Source: PKWO01 sp036561005
GTDB lineage: Bacteria; Pseudomonadota; Gammaproteobacteria; Burkholderiales; Burkholderiaceae_D
NCBI GenBank assembly: GCA_036561005.1
Contig: DATBQE010000050.1
Coordinates: forward strand, 11,002-75,001
Direction of reading: 5' to 3'
Length of the DNA: 64,000 nt
Of this stretch, positions 17,913 through 27,232 are shown in pieces; the first letter of the stretch is position 1; every line of letters starts with the position of its first letter. A program made the translations under genes and the position numbers. The notes below the pieces were generated by a model, which searched no databases, was not told the origin of the DNA, and was given only the letters and a program-made list of their open reading frames with translations.

Positions 17913-18626
17913 TCAGTCAGGATAGATGTCTAGGGAGGGCAAACGGTCGGGTTCGGCTTCGGCGCCCTTGATCCACTGTGCGACGGCCGGATGCGCCACG
18001 ACGCGGTCGACGTAACCCTGCAACGCAGGCGCCAGCGACACGGCATAAGTGCAGAAGCGCATGACGACCGGTGCGAAATAGGCGTCGGCTATGGAAAAGT
18101 CACCGAACAGGAATTCATGCGCGCCCGCCACGGAAAGGCATTCCTCCCATATCTCGCTGATGCGCCCGATGTCGGCCTGCGCGCCCGCCGTGCGGCCCTT
18201 GCCGGGAAATCTGGCGCCGATATTCATCCACATGGCCGAGCGCAAATCGCCGAAGCCGGAATGCATTTCGGCGCACATGCTGCGCGCCAGGGCGCGCTGC
18301 GCCACATTTTCCGGCCACATGTTTTTTTCCGGGAATTGTTCGGCAAGATATTCGCAGATCGCCAGCGAGTCCCACACCGTGGTTTCGCCGGCGATCAGTA
18401 CCGGCACCCGGCCGGCCAGCGAATATTCGGCGATGCGGGAGGACGTATCGGACTGCTGCAATTTGATCTTGATTTCCTCGAAAGGGATATTGAACGCCGT
18501 CATGGCGACCCATGGCCGCATTGACCAGGACGAATACCTCTTGTTGCCGATCACCAGTTTCAGGCCGGCCTTCTTCGGATCGCCCAGCGCCTGGGATAAA
18601 AAGGGATCGAGTTCGGTAGTGTGCAT
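17913..18626 (-). CDS. glutathione S-transferase family protein
   Basis: A 237-residue protein if started at MHTTELDPFLSQ (18626), 13 bases after the slt stop codon. A longer version from 18662 would overlap slt and is less likely. The thioredoxin-like N-domain begins around residue 22 (KLVIGNKRYSSWSMRPWVAM), with Ser residues in the position of the GST catalytic serine. The helical C-domain follows. The region FEEIKIKL-...-GRVPVLIAGETTVWDSLAI holds the glutathione-contact cis-proline (RVPVL) and D-S. Substrate is unknown. Confidence 0.9.
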   Translation of the reverse strand: MHTTELDPFLSQALGDPKKAGLKLVIGNKRYSSWSMRPWVAMTAFNIPFEEIKIKLQQSDTSSRIAEYSLAGRVPVLIAGETTVWDSLAICEYLAEQFPEKNMWPENVAQRALARSMCAEMHSGFGDLRSAMWMNIGARFPGKGRTAGAQADIGRISEIWEECLSVAGAHEFLFGDFSIADAYFAPVVMRFCTYAVSLAPALQGYVDRVVAHPAVAQWIKGAEAEPDRLPSLDIYPD

Positions 18627-18639
18627 GTTTGTGATGGGG

Positions 18640-20589
18640 TTACGGGATTTCGCTCGCGACATAGCCCTTGGGCATGATCACGCCGAGACGGGCTTTGAGC
18701 GACTGCGATTTGTTTTCAAACAATGCCGCGTAATAAGTGGCATTCGACATCACGTTGCGAACGTATTCGCGCGTCTCGTTGAAGGGAATGGTCTCGGCAA
18801 AAATAGCGCCCTCGACAGGGTTGTTGAGACTGGCACGCCAGGTGCGCGGCCGGCCCGGGCCGGCATTGTAGGCGGCTGTGGCCAGCACCTGGGAATTATC
18901 GAGGTCGTTGTAGATGATGCTCAAATAATTGGTGCCGAGCATGATGTTGGTGCCGATTTCACCGGCCTGAGAAGGTGTATAGCTTTCCAGTCCGATCTTG
19001 TGCGCGATGAATTTCGCGGTACCCGGCATGATCTGCATCAATCCCTGGGCGCCGACATAGGAACGCGCACCAAGGATGAAGCGCGACTCCTGACGGATCA
19101 GGCCGTAGACCCACGCCTGGTCAAGCCCCAGCGTATCTGCCGCCGGGCGCATCAAATCGTCGAAAGGTGCGGGGAAGCGCTGGGAAAAATCCATCTCGAT
19201 ACGTGTGTGCTCGGAGGTGCTGATCATGCGGTCAAGCACATTATTCTGCCGTGCGAATTCGGCGGCAGCAAAAAACTGACGCTCGTTCATCCTGCGCAAT
19301 TCCCAATTCCACTCGCGATAGCCCTCGGTGCGCAAATTCAGGTCAAGAAATTTGAGGGCGCGGCGAAAGCCCTGGTTTAGCGACATTTGTGCAATTTCTT
19401 CGGCGGCCGGAGCCAACGGGCGCGGTGGAACACTGATCTTCCCGCCCAGTTCTTCCAGCGCCAGTTGGCCATAGAAATTGGTTTGCGCCGATATCGACTG
19501 GAATTGAATGCGGGCCGCATCGATGCGGCCGTCGGCCTGCAGGGCGCGACCGAACCAATAAGTCCAGGCCGGCTCGGCGCGCAACTTCTCGGGCATCGCG
19601 GCGATGCCGGTTTCGACCATTTTCCAGTCGCCGGCACGCAGGGCAACGCGTACGCGCCACGGCAATTCGGCATACGACAAAGGCGCATCGCCCGCCTTGT
19701 GCCAATAGTCAATTGCCTCGGGGAGGAGCTTGAACGACGCTTCATACGCAATTTGCGCCCATCCCAAGGCCTGTTCGCTTTTGTTCAGCGATGCCGCAGC
19801 ACGGCCAAGCGCTCCCTCGGCAGCGCCCGGATTGAGCTTGGCCGCACGGCCCAGGGCCATGATAAAGGCCTGGTGGCTGACTGAGCCGATTCCGGGGCCA
19901 CGTGCGAGAACGATATTGGGGCGATCAAGTGCGGCACTGAATGTGGCTTCGGACAATTCCCCGGCGGCAGCGAGGCGCTGCACGACGCTGGCCGGTGCGG
20001 TCTCGGCTGCCAGCCTCAGTTGCGCCAGCAATTCGTCTTGCGAAAACTGGCCGGACTTGAACAAGGTCTTGATCAAGGCAATGCAACCATCGCCGTACTC
20101 TTTGGGTGCGGTCAAGACAATTCGCGCCTCTGGCACGACCTCCTGCCCTTTCAAGGCCCGCGACAACAAGGCATAGCATTTGACTTGGCGGTCATCGTTG
20201 AGCACGAATAGTGGGTACTGCTCGTCGAAATTTTTCCAGTCGCCGGTATAACCCAGGGTTAGCAACCAATCGTTGCGCATGCGGTCGGCGATGGCGCTGT
20301 CTTCATAGCGGGTCAGGAAGTTCAGCACCTGCTCAGGCCGGGCGTCGGCCAATCGCGCCTTGAGACGGTAATAGTCGACATAGGAGGGTATGGCATAGGA
20401 TTGGAGGCGATCGGCCAGCTGGTCGGCCTTGTCTTCGTCGCCGGAGCGCGCGGCATCGCGCAGCGCCAGGAAGGCGTCGTCGTCGCTCAGCAAGCTTGCA
20501 GCAGGCTTCTTCGCCCACGTCAGCGGCGACACCATCAACGCAGCCACAGTCAAGGCCGCGACGATTCCCCATATGCTCTTGCTACTCAC
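18640..20589 (-). CDS. slt: soluble lytic murein transglycosylase
   Basis: A 649-residue periplasmic enzyme cleaving peptidoglycan glycan strands to 1,6-anhydro ends. The GTG at 20589 is taken as start because the next 25 residues form a signal peptide ending near TWA-KK; the longer reading frame upstream has no such sense. The N-terminal two thirds are the superhelical U-domain. The catalytic SLT domain near the C-terminus has IRQESRFILGARSYVGAQGL with the acid glutamate in ESRF and later MQIMPGTA and AYNAGPGR. Length fits E. coli Slt70. Confidence 0.93.
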   Translation of the reverse strand: MSSKSIWGIVAALTVAALMVSPLTWAKKPAASLLSDDDAFLALRDAARSGDEDKADQLADRLQSYAIPSYVDYYRLKARLADARPEQVLNFLTRYEDSAIADRMRNDWLLTLGYTGDWKNFDEQYPLFVLNDDRQVKCYALLSRALKGQEVVPEARIVLTAPKEYGDGCIALIKTLFKSGQFSQDELLAQLRLAAETAPASVVQRLAAAGELSEATFSAALDRPNIVLARGPGIGSVSHQAFIMALGRAAKLNPGAAEGALGRAAASLNKSEQALGWAQIAYEASFKLLPEAIDYWHKAGDAPLSYAELPWRVRVALRAGDWKMVETGIAAMPEKLRAEPAWTYWFGRALQADGRIDAARIQFQSISAQTNFYGQLALEELGGKISVPPRPLAPAAEEIAQMSLNQGFRRALKFLDLNLRTEGYREWNWELRRMNERQFFAAAEFARQNNVLDRMISTSEHTRIEMDFSQRFPAPFDDLMRPAADTLGLDQAWVYGLIRQESRFILGARSYVGAQGLMQIMPGTAKFIAHKIGLESYTPSQAGEIGTNIMLGTNYLSIIYNDLDNSQVLATAAYNAGPGRPRTWRASLNNPVEGAIFAETIPFNETREYVRNVMSNATYYAALFENKSQSLKARLGVIMPKGYVASEIP

Positions 20590-20683
20590 GATGCTGCCCC
20601 GATCATTGATTCCAAGCCGTGTTTCCGTGTGCCTGTTGCACACACTGTAGAATAACACGCCAGGATTCCACTTCGCGCGATAG

Positions 20684-21226
20684 ATGAAACAGGAAATGCG
20701 CCGTGTGCTATTGACGCAACGGCAAGAATTGACTCCCGAAATGCGGGCGCAGCAGGACGCAGCGCTGCGCAGGCACCTGCTCGAATGGCTCGCGCGCAAT
20801 CCGGTGCACTGCCTCGGGGTGTATTGGCCTATACGCGGCGAGCCGGATTTGCGGGAACTCTATGGCGAGCTGGCCGAGCGCGACGTGCAGCTTGCTTTGC
20901 CCATCGTTGTGGCGCCCGATGCCCCCTTGAGTTTTTCCGCCTGGACTCCCGGCGAGCCGATGGAAAAGGGGGCGATGAAGGTGCCGATACCGGCCGCGCC
21001 GCGCCAGACACTTACGCCGGAGGCGCTATTGATACCGTGCGTCGGGTTCAATCGCGAAAGGGTACGTCTAGGCTATGGAGGCGGCTTTTATGACCGCACG
21101 CTGGCCCAAACGCCGCGCCCCATCGCAATCGGCATCGCCTACCATCAGGCGGTGACCGATTTTGCCGCCGACCTGCACGATATCGCACTCGATATCGTGC
21201 TCACGGACCAAGGTGAAATCAGTTAG
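20684..21226 (+). CDS. fau: 5-formyltetrahydrofolate cyclo-ligase
   Basis: A 180-residue enzyme that converts 5-formyl-THF to 5,10-methenyl-THF using ATP. The C-terminal motif LGYGGGFYDRTLA is diagnostic, and the N-terminal region has the MKQEMRRVLLTQRQ helix. It faces metF and overlaps its 3' end by eight bases. It is divergent from slt across 94 bases. Placing fau, metF, ahcY and metK together groups folate and methyl-cycle genes. Confidence 0.95.
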   Translation: MKQEMRRVLLTQRQELTPEMRAQQDAALRRHLLEWLARNPVHCLGVYWPIRGEPDLRELYGELAERDVQLALPIVVAPDAPLSFSAWTPGEPMEKGAMKVPIPAAPRQTLTPEALLIPCVGFNRERVRLGYGGGFYDRTLAQTPRPIAIGIAYHQAVTDFAADLHDIALDIVLTDQGEIS

Positions 21227-22088
21227 ATCCCTGATTCAGGCGCTTCCAGATTTCTGTCGTCGCCAGGGCCTGGTTTAACGTATAGAAATGCAGACCCGGT
21301 GCACCGCCCGCCAGCAGGCGTTCGCACAAGCTCGTGACGACGTCGAGGCCGAATGCACGGATCGATGCGCTGTCGTCACCGTAACTGGCCAGCTTGATGC
21401 GTACCCAACGCGGTATTTCGGCGCCGCACATGTCGGAAAACCGCGTGAGCTGCGAGTAATTCGTAATCGGCATGATCCCCGCTACGATGGGAACCGTCAC
21501 GCCGTGCTTGCCGGCTTCGTCGACGAAGCGGAAATAAGCGTCCGCATTGTAGAAATACTGCGTGATCGCCGAATTGGCACCGGCCTGTACCTTGCGCACG
21601 AAATTCTGCAAATCGTCTTGCGGCGACTTTGCTTGCGGATGCATTTCCGGGTAAGCAGCCACTTCAACGTGAAACCAGTCGCCGGTTTCGGCGCGGATGA
21701 ACTCGACGAGCTCGCTGGCATAGCGGAATTCGCCGGAAGAAAAGCCGACCGAGCCGTAACCGCTGGGCAAATCGCCGCGCAGCGCCACGATGCGCTTGAT
21801 GCCATGCGCCTGGTATTGCTTGAGAATCTCACGCAAAACCTCGCGCGAGGTGCCCATGCAAGACAAATGCGGCGCCGCCTCGTGGCCTTCATTGCGAATG
21901 TCGAGGATGGTTTCAAGCGTGCCTTTTTGCGTCGATCCACCGGCACCGAAGGTGACGGAAAAATATTTCGGGTGCAGTTGGGCAAGTTTGGCGCGGGCGA
22001 TGCGCAGTTTTTCGATGCCCTCTTCCGTTTTTGGCGGAAAGAATTCCATGCTGAAGTTGCGTTCAGCATTGAGTTGATCGTGAGCCAT
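21219..22088 (-). CDS. metF: 5,10-methylenetetrahydrofolate reductase
   Basis: A 289-residue FAD-dependent reductase making 5-methyl-THF for methionine synthesis. SMEFFPPKTEEG and FSVTFGAGGST near the N-terminus are typical, as is LRGDLPSGYGS (FAD/folate pocket). It begins directly at the end of the holin-like gene (stop 22089, start 22088) and is the last gene of the ahcY-holin-metF operon. The 3' ends of metF and fau overlap. Confidence 0.97.
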   Translation of the reverse strand: MAHDQLNAERNFSMEFFPPKTEEGIEKLRIARAKLAQLHPKYFSVTFGAGGSTQKGTLETILDIRNEGHEAAPHLSCMGTSREVLREILKQYQAHGIKRIVALRGDLPSGYGSVGFSSGEFRYASELVEFIRAETGDWFHVEVAAYPEMHPQAKSPQDDLQNFVRKVQAGANSAITQYFYNADAYFRFVDEAGKHGVTVPIVAGIMPITNYSQLTRFSDMCGAEIPRWVRIKLASYGDDSASIRAFGLDVVTSLCERLLAGGAPGLHFYTLNQALATTEIWKRLNQGSN

Positions 22089-22430
22089 TTATTTCTCTAT
22101 CAATAAGGTCGAAAGGGCCCAGGAGATAATGCTGTAGAGCAGCGCGCCGACAATGGCCGAGGAAAATCCCGCCACCGAAAAACCCTTGATGAAATTCGCC
22201 ACCAGCCAGAACATCAACCCGTTGATGACGAAGATGAACAGGCCAAGCGTGACAATCGTCACCGGCAGTGTCAAGAGGACCAATATCGGTCGAATCAGTG
22301 TATTGACCAGGCCGAGAATCAAAGCTGCCACCAGCGCGGTGGTGAAACTATCGACCCGCACCGATTGGGTGAGGTAGGGCACGGCAAACAGCGCCGCCGC
22401 ATTGATGATCCAAGTCAGCAACAAACGCAT
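22089..22430 (-). CDS. four-helix membrane protein of the phage-holin 4_2 family
   Basis: A 113-residue protein with four predicted transmembrane helices (MRLLLTWIINAAALFAVPYL; ALVAALILGLVNTLI; LLTLPVTIVTLGLFIFVING; SAIVGALLYSIISWALSTLL). The N-R-P-turn LIRPILVLLTLPVTI is typical of this family (DUF/PF04020). It is chromosomal and not phage-linked here. It sits between ahcY and metF, an arrangement found in other betaproteobacteria. Function is unknown; the tight spacing argues co-expression under the SAH riboswitch. Confidence 0.88.
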   Translation of the reverse strand: MRLLLTWIINAAALFAVPYLTQSVRVDSFTTALVAALILGLVNTLIRPILVLLTLPVTIVTLGLFIFVINGLMFWLVANFIKGFSVAGFSSAIVGALLYSIISWALSTLLIEK

Positions 22431-22499
22431 GTTTTTCTCTCCTGGTTATGCGTCGCCGTTTCGAAACTCCATTGGCGGCGACGCAATACCGTACTAAAT

Positions 22500-23933
22500 T
22501 TAATAACGATAGTGCTCAGGCTTGTACGGGCCGCTTGTGGAGACGCCGATGTAGGCCGCTTGCTCCGCCGTCAACTCGGTCAGTTGGGCGTTGAGTTTCT
22601 TCAATTGCAGGCGCGCCACCTTCTCGTCCAGATGCTTGGGCAAGGTGTAGACGCCGACCGGGTACTTGGCCGTGTGCTGGAACAGCTCCATTTGCGCGAT
22701 GGTCTGATTGGCAAACGACGAGCTCATGACATATGACGGATGGCCGGTACCGCAACCGAGGTTGACCAGTCGGCCTTCGGCCAGCAGGATGATCCGGCGA
22801 CCGTCGGGGAAGATCACATGATCGACCTGCGGTTTGATGTTATCCCATTCGTATTGCTTGAGCGAAGCGACGTCGATTTCGTTGTCGAAGTGGCCGATGT
22901 TGCACACAATGGCCTGGTCCTTCATCTTGCGCATATGGTCGTGCGTGATGACGTGATAGTTGCCGGTGCAGGTGACGAAAATGTCGCCGTGCTCGACAGC
23001 GTAGTCCATGGTCACGACGCGATAGCCTTCCATGGCTGCTTGCAGCGCGCAGATCGGATCGATTTCGGTGACCCAAACCTGGGCCGACAGCGCGCGCATG
23101 GCTTGCGCCGAGCCCTTGCCCACGTCGCCATAGCCGGCGATGACGGCGACCTTGCCGGCGATCATCACGTCGGTGGCGCGCTTGATGCCATCAACCAGCG
23201 ATTCGCGGCAGCCATACAGATTGTCGAACTTCGACTTGGTCACGGAATCATTGACGTTGATGGCCGGGAAGGCCAACTTGCCTTCCTTGTGCATTTGATA
23301 GAGGCGATGCACGCCGGTCGTGGTTTCTTCGGTCACACCCTTGATCTGGGCCAGACGCGTGGAATACCAGTGCGCATCGGTGGCCAGTTTCTTCTTGATC
23401 GAATTGAACAGGCAGATTTCTTCTTCGGAACCCGGGTTGTTCAACACCGACGTATCCTTCTCGGCGCGTGTGCCCAGATGCAGCAGCAGCGTGGCGTCGC
23501 CGCCGTCGTCGAGGATCATATTCGAGTATTGCGGTCCTTCAGCAGTGGTTGGCCACTCAAAGATGCGATGCGTGTAATCCCAGTATTCGTCGAGCGTTTC
23601 GCCTTTGACGGCAAACACAGGCGTGCCGGCAGCAGCGATAGCCGCAGCCGCGTGATCCTGGGTCGAGTAGATGTTGCAAGACGCCCAACGGACCGTGGCG
23701 CCCAAGGCTTCCAGCGTTTGGATCAGTACAGCGGTCTGGATAGTCATGTGCAGCGATCCGGTGATGCGCGCACCTTTCAAAGGCTGTGCTGCAGCGAATT
23801 CTTCGCGGATGGCCATCAGGCCCGGCATTTCAGTTTCTGCGATCTTGATTTCCTTGTGGCCCCAATCGGCCAGGCTCAAGTCGGCTACGTGGAAATCTTT
23901 TGGTGAGATAGTGTTCAAGACTGCGGCGTTCAT
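22500..23933 (-). CDS. ahcY: S-adenosylhomocysteine hydrolase
   Basis: A 477-residue NAD-dependent enzyme splitting SAH into adenosine and homocysteine. The NAD-binding loop VAVIAGYGDVGKGSAQAM lies about mid-protein, and the C-terminus ends GPYKPEHYRY. The ATG at 23933 is chosen because AGGAGGG lies 5 bases upstream; a GTG just before it is less likely. An SAH riboswitch precedes it. Downstream on the same strand are the holin-like gene and metF. Confidence 0.97.
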   Translation of the reverse strand: MNAAVLNTISPKDFHVADLSLADWGHKEIKIAETEMPGLMAIREEFAAAQPLKGARITGSLHMTIQTAVLIQTLEALGATVRWASCNIYSTQDHAAAAIAAAGTPVFAVKGETLDEYWDYTHRIFEWPTTAEGPQYSNMILDDGGDATLLLHLGTRAEKDTSVLNNPGSEEEICLFNSIKKKLATDAHWYSTRLAQIKGVTEETTTGVHRLYQMHKEGKLAFPAINVNDSVTKSKFDNLYGCRESLVDGIKRATDVMIAGKVAVIAGYGDVGKGSAQAMRALSAQVWVTEIDPICALQAAMEGYRVVTMDYAVEHGDIFVTCTGNYHVITHDHMRKMKDQAIVCNIGHFDNEIDVASLKQYEWDNIKPQVDHVIFPDGRRIILLAEGRLVNLGCGTGHPSYVMSSSFANQTIAQMELFQHTAKYPVGVYTLPKHLDEKVARLQLKKLNAQLTELTAEQAAYIGVSTSGPYKPEHYRY

Positions 23934-23961
23934 CACGCCCTCCTTTCAATAAAGAAAAAAA

Positions 23962-24040
23962 GTAACGTGAGCGCAGTTGCGGTGGAATATTGCATCCAAG
24001 CCTGGCACAGCGAATTGCCGTGGTGCAACGCTCCTTGGAT
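23962..24040 (-). promoter_or_regulatory. SAH riboswitch upstream of ahcY
   Basis: The leader RNA (minus strand) carries the conserved blocks of the SAH riboswitch: AAGGAGCGTTGC, then CCAGGCTTGG, then AACTGCGCTCAC. P1 pairs TCCAAG with CTTGGA and P2 pairs GAGCG-TTGC with GCAA-CTG-CGCTC. It binds S-adenosylhomocysteine and turns on ahcY when SAH accumulates; this is known for betaproteobacterial ahcY. A run of seven T follows the aptamer before the ribosome site. Class assignment is from sequence blocks by eye. Confidence 0.85.
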
Positions 24041-24046
24041 TCATTC

Positions 24047-24076
24047 ATTATACCTGAGACGGCAAGAATCATTCAA
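24047..24076 (-). promoter_or_regulatory. promoter of the ahcY operon
   Basis: On the minus strand, -35 TTGAAT (24076-24071) and -10 TATAAT (24052-24047) are separated by 18 bases. Transcription would begin about 24040, exactly at the 5' end of the SAH aptamer. Confidence 0.75.
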
Positions 24077-24273
24077 GCAGGGGCGTGGCCGGATTCCTGT
24101 GGGACCCGACCGTCCAATGGTATTGAATTCGTTGAAATCTGTTGCCTTAATGCATAATGCATCAATGGGGGGTTCTGAGATAATCTGCGAGAGTACGCTT
24201 CGACGCCGCCCGGAGCAGGTGCCGATTGATCGCGCGTTACGGCAACCCAGGCAATACATAATGTGAAAGATCC

Positions 24274-25017
24274 ATGGAGCAAACGCCAGTCCACGAACAA
24301 CATAACGACGATCTGCTGACCTTGATTCCAACCGAGGTGAAGACGCTCGTGGAGATCGGTTGCAGTTCCGGCGCCCTGGCAAGGGAATACAAGAAAATCA
24401 ATCGCCATTGCCATTACATCGGCGTCGATATCGTCCCGGAATACGTCAAATTGGCAAAGCGGTTTTGTGACTCAGCCATTGTGCTCGATATCGAAACGGC
24501 AGACACCGAGTTTTTGCGCGAGAAACTTTCATCGGAATGCTGGATATTCGCCGATTCACTGGAACACCTGAGGGATCCCTGGGCTTTATTGAGCAAAATC
24601 CGCAAGATCATCCCCGCCAACGGCTGCATTGTCGCGTGCATACCCAACGCCCAGCACTGGAGCGTACAGGCACGGCTCTCTATTGGCGATTTCCGCTATC
24701 AGGATATGGGCTTGCTCGACAAGACACACTTGCGATGGTTTACCCGAGCGACAATTGTCGAAATGTTTGAAAACGCCGGCTTCCAGATCGTAGCAGGCAA
24801 ACCGAGGATCCTCGACGAGCCGGACCGGGAAAAATTTCTGCCGCTGATTCACGCCATGGCGTCCAGCCTCGGCGTCGATGCCGATCTCGCAGTTAGCGAC
24901 GCCATACCTTTTCAGCATGTCGTCAAGGCTGTGCCGGTCGGCGCCTGTGCGGCAGTTGAAAAAAAAGAAGGCGTTTTTTCCTCGTTGAGCGCAATGTTGC
25001 GCGGGGCCAAGCGCTGA
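24274..25017 (+). CDS. class I SAM-dependent methyltransferase
   Basis: A 247-residue protein. Motif I is VEIGCSSGALAREY (about residues 27-40), with Cys replacing the second glycine position of many homologues. IGVDIVPEYVKLAK and ADSLEHLRDPW follow as later SAM-fold motifs. It is placed between ahcY and metK, the enzymes that supply SAM and recycle SAH, but runs divergently from ahcY. The C-terminal 60 residues are not recognised. The substrate is unknown; sugar or lipid modification is possible. Confidence 0.8.
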   Translation: MEQTPVHEQHNDDLLTLIPTEVKTLVEIGCSSGALAREYKKINRHCHYIGVDIVPEYVKLAKRFCDSAIVLDIETADTEFLREKLSSECWIFADSLEHLRDPWALLSKIRKIIPANGCIVACIPNAQHWSVQARLSIGDFRYQDMGLLDKTHLRWFTRATIVEMFENAGFQIVAGKPRILDEPDREKFLPLIHAMASSLGVDADLAVSDAIPFQHVVKAVPVGACAAVEKKEGVFSSLSAMLRGAKR

Positions 25018-25060
25018 TTGTTTCGCTTCTGCCGAGGAAACTGGCCGAACGCAGGAAGTA

Positions 25061-26047
25061 CTACCGTACGGTTGGCGCAGCCTGTTTCATTTGCGCCGTG
25101 GTCTCACTGCGCTCGCTCACGTTGTGCTGTATCCAGGTGAGCATATCGACCCAGATGCGCTTGACCTCGGCCGGCGGCGGCATGGACTGTGCATTCGGCA
25201 GTTCGATGGTAATGACCGGCACGTTCTTGTGCACGCCGCTGTAGTTGCCGAGCGAACCGGGATATACGCCGACCGGATTGAAGACGAGGCGGCCGAATTG
25301 CCGCGGTGTGGGCGCCGGACCGTCAAAATCGAGCACGCCGAACGGCGCGTGCACGGAGATGATGACCTGCGGCTGGAAGCGCTCCATTTCCTCATTGATC
25401 CAGCGGCTCTCCGGTTCGGATAGAGGCGCTTTGCCGGGAAAGCGGCGCGGATCCCTGCCGGTCGAGCGTGCCCAATAGCGCGGCGCATCCTGCGACCAAC
25501 CGGGCGTGGGAAAATTTCGATTGAGATCGACGCCGTGCGCATTGACCCGTTGCGGTTTGGGTGCAAGCATGCCGTCGGGATTGGCTGCAGGCACGACAGT
25601 CCAGGAAAAATTCTGCGCCGGTGCCGTGTGCATCCATTGCATCCACTGAAACACGATGGCTGAAGCAGTCAGTTCGTCGCCATGTATGCCGCCCAACAAC
25701 AAAATACGTACAACCGGCGCGCCTCCCGCCTTGGCCGCAGCGAAACGGCGCACCATGATCGGTTGCCCACGAGACGACACGCCGCCACTGGCGACCAGCC
25801 CGCTCTTTTTGCAATCCTCGCCGCTTACGCCCGGCAGGCGCCGGCCAATTTGCGCGCACCAGTTGCCGGACGCGCTGCCTGGAGCGTTGACAAGCGCAAC
25901 CGCAGAAGGCTTGCCGGGCGAGCCGGATGTCGGCTCGCCATGGATTTCAGCCGCTGCGGCCAAAGCAATCGACGCGACGACGGCAACCAGACTCGATGCA
26001 GTTACTGCAGCGCCTCGCAGCCAACCCGCCATCGATGCCGTCAACAC
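25061..26047 (-). CDS. M14-family zinc carboxypeptidase-like protein (murein tripeptide amidase type)
   Basis: A 328-residue protein with an N-terminal signal or anchor (about residues 12-33). The start is a GTG at 26047 with AGGA five bases upstream; ATG at 26032 is an alternative. The zinc site HGDE, the substrate segment NRNFPTPGW and a later histidine ISVHAPFGVLD are seen. The catalytic glutamate lies in VITIELPN. Related proteins (MpaA, Mur-tripeptide amidase) act on peptidoglycan peptides. It lies just downstream of metK on the same strand. Periplasmic location is inferred. Confidence 0.85.
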   Translation of the reverse strand: MLTASMAGWLRGAAVTASSLVAVVASIALAAAAEIHGEPTSGSPGKPSAVALVNAPGSASGNWCAQIGRRLPGVSGEDCKKSGLVASGGVSSRGQPIMVRRFAAAKAGGAPVVRILLLGGIHGDELTASAIVFQWMQWMHTAPAQNFSWTVVPAANPDGMLAPKPQRVNAHGVDLNRNFPTPGWSQDAPRYWARSTGRDPRRFPGKAPLSEPESRWINEEMERFQPQVIISVHAPFGVLDFDGPAPTPRQFGRLVFNPVGVYPGSLGNYSGVHKNVPVITIELPNAQSMPPPAEVKRIWVDMLTWIQHNVSERSETTAQMKQAAPTVR

Positions 26048-26068
26048 ACTTTTCCTATCCCCAGACGA

Positions 26069-27232
26069 TCAAAGTCCCGCATCGGCACGCAGGATTGCGG
26101 CCTTGTCGGTGCGCTCCCAGCTGAACTCCGGTTCGTCGCGGCCAAAGTGGCCATAGGCCGCAGATTTGCGATAAATCGGGCGCAGCAGGTCGAGCATTTG
26201 CACAATGCCCTTCGGGCGCAGGTCAAAGTGCCGTGCTACCAGCTCGGCGATCTTCTCGTCCGAAATCACGCCGGTGCCTTCAGTATAGATCGTGATATTG
26301 ATCGGCTTGGCCACGCCGATGGCGTAACTGACCTGAATCTGGCACTGACGGGCCAGGCCGGCGGCGACGATATTCTTGGCCACATAGCGTGCGGCATATG
26401 CGGCCGAACGGTCAACCTTGGTAGGGTCCTTGCCTGAAAATGCACCGCCGCCATGAGGGCAGGCACCGCCGTAAGTATCGACGATGATCTTGCGCCCGGT
26501 CAGACCGCAATCGCCTTGTGGGCCGCCGATGACGAAGCGACCGGTCGGGTTGACCAGATAGCGTGTATTTTTCAGCCATTCCTGCGGCACGGCGGGCCGG
26601 ATGATCATCTCGATCGCGGCTTCTTCGATATCCTTGTGCGTCATTTCGGGCGCATGTTGGGTCGACAGTACGATGGTGTCAATTGCGACCGGTTTCCCAT
26701 CGACGTATTTCAGCGTGACCTGCGATTTGGCATCCGGACGCAGCCATGGCAGGCGGCCGTCCTTGCGCAATTGCGATTGACGCTCGACGATACGGTGCGC
26801 GTAGTAAATTGCGGCCGGCATCAGTTCTGGCGTTTCATCGCAGGCGTAGCCGAACATCAAGCCCTGGTCGCCGGCACCCTGGTCAAGGTCGAGTCCCTTG
26901 CCTTCGTCCACGCCCTGAGCAATGTCGGGCGATTGTTTGTCGTAGCCGACCAGAACGGCGCAGCTTTTGTAATCGATGCCGAAATCGGCATTGTCATAGC
27001 CGATGCGCTTGATGGTGTCACGGGCCACGTGAATGTAATCGACGTTGGCCGTGGTGGTGATTTCACCTGCCAACACCACCAGCCCGGTATTACACAAGGT
27101 CTCGGCGGCAACGCGCGCTGTCGGGTCTTGTGTCAGGATGGCGTCAAGGATGGCGTCGGAAATTTGATCCGCCACCTTGTCGGGATGGCCTTCGGAAACG
27201 GATTCGGATGTAAAGAGGTATTCGTGCGTCAT
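26069..27232 (-). CDS. metK: S-adenosylmethionine synthetase
   Basis: A 387-residue enzyme forming SAM from methionine and ATP. The start MTHEYLFTSESVSEGHPDK at 27232 is preceded by GGAGC; an upstream extension has no homology. Motifs SEGHPDKVADQISDA at the N-terminus, GAGDQGLMFGYAC and GGGAFSGKDPTKVDRS are complete. Length is normal (384-390). It is followed by the M14 peptidase. The leader contains a stem described in the findings. Confidence 0.98.
   Translation of the reverse strand: MTHEYLFTSESVSEGHPDKVADQISDAILDAILTQDPTARVAAETLCNTGLVVLAGEITTTANVDYIHVARDTIKRIGYDNADFGIDYKSCAVLVGYDKQSPDIAQGVDEGKGLDLDQGAGDQGLMFGYACDETPELMPAAIYYAHRIVERQSQLRKDGRLPWLRPDAKSQVTLKYVDGKPVAIDTIVLSTQHAPEMTHKDIEEAAIEMIIRPAVPQEWLKNTRYLVNPTGRFVIGGPQGDCGLTGRKIIVDTYGGACPHGGGAFSGKDPTKVDRSAAYAARYVAKNIVAAGLARQCQIQVSYAIGVAKPINITIYTEGTGVISDEKIAELVARHFDLRPKGIVQMLDLLRPIYRKSAAYGHFGRDEPEFSWERTDKAAILRADAGL

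Larger units (their letters stand above)
23934..24273. other. 340-bp divergent region ahcY / methyltransferase
   Basis: The left 120 bases hold the ahcY ribosome site, SAH riboswitch and promoter. The remainder to 24273 is AT-moderate DNA upstream of the methyltransferase with TTGAAT and TTGAAA hexamers (near 24122 and 24134) and a repeated ATGCAT (24151-24163). No coding frame is supported there. Confidence 0.6.

Noticed and set aside
22089..22430. Prophage remnant based on the holin-family name
   Set aside because: No other phage gene or integration mark is near; the gene is embedded in the ahcY-metF operon.
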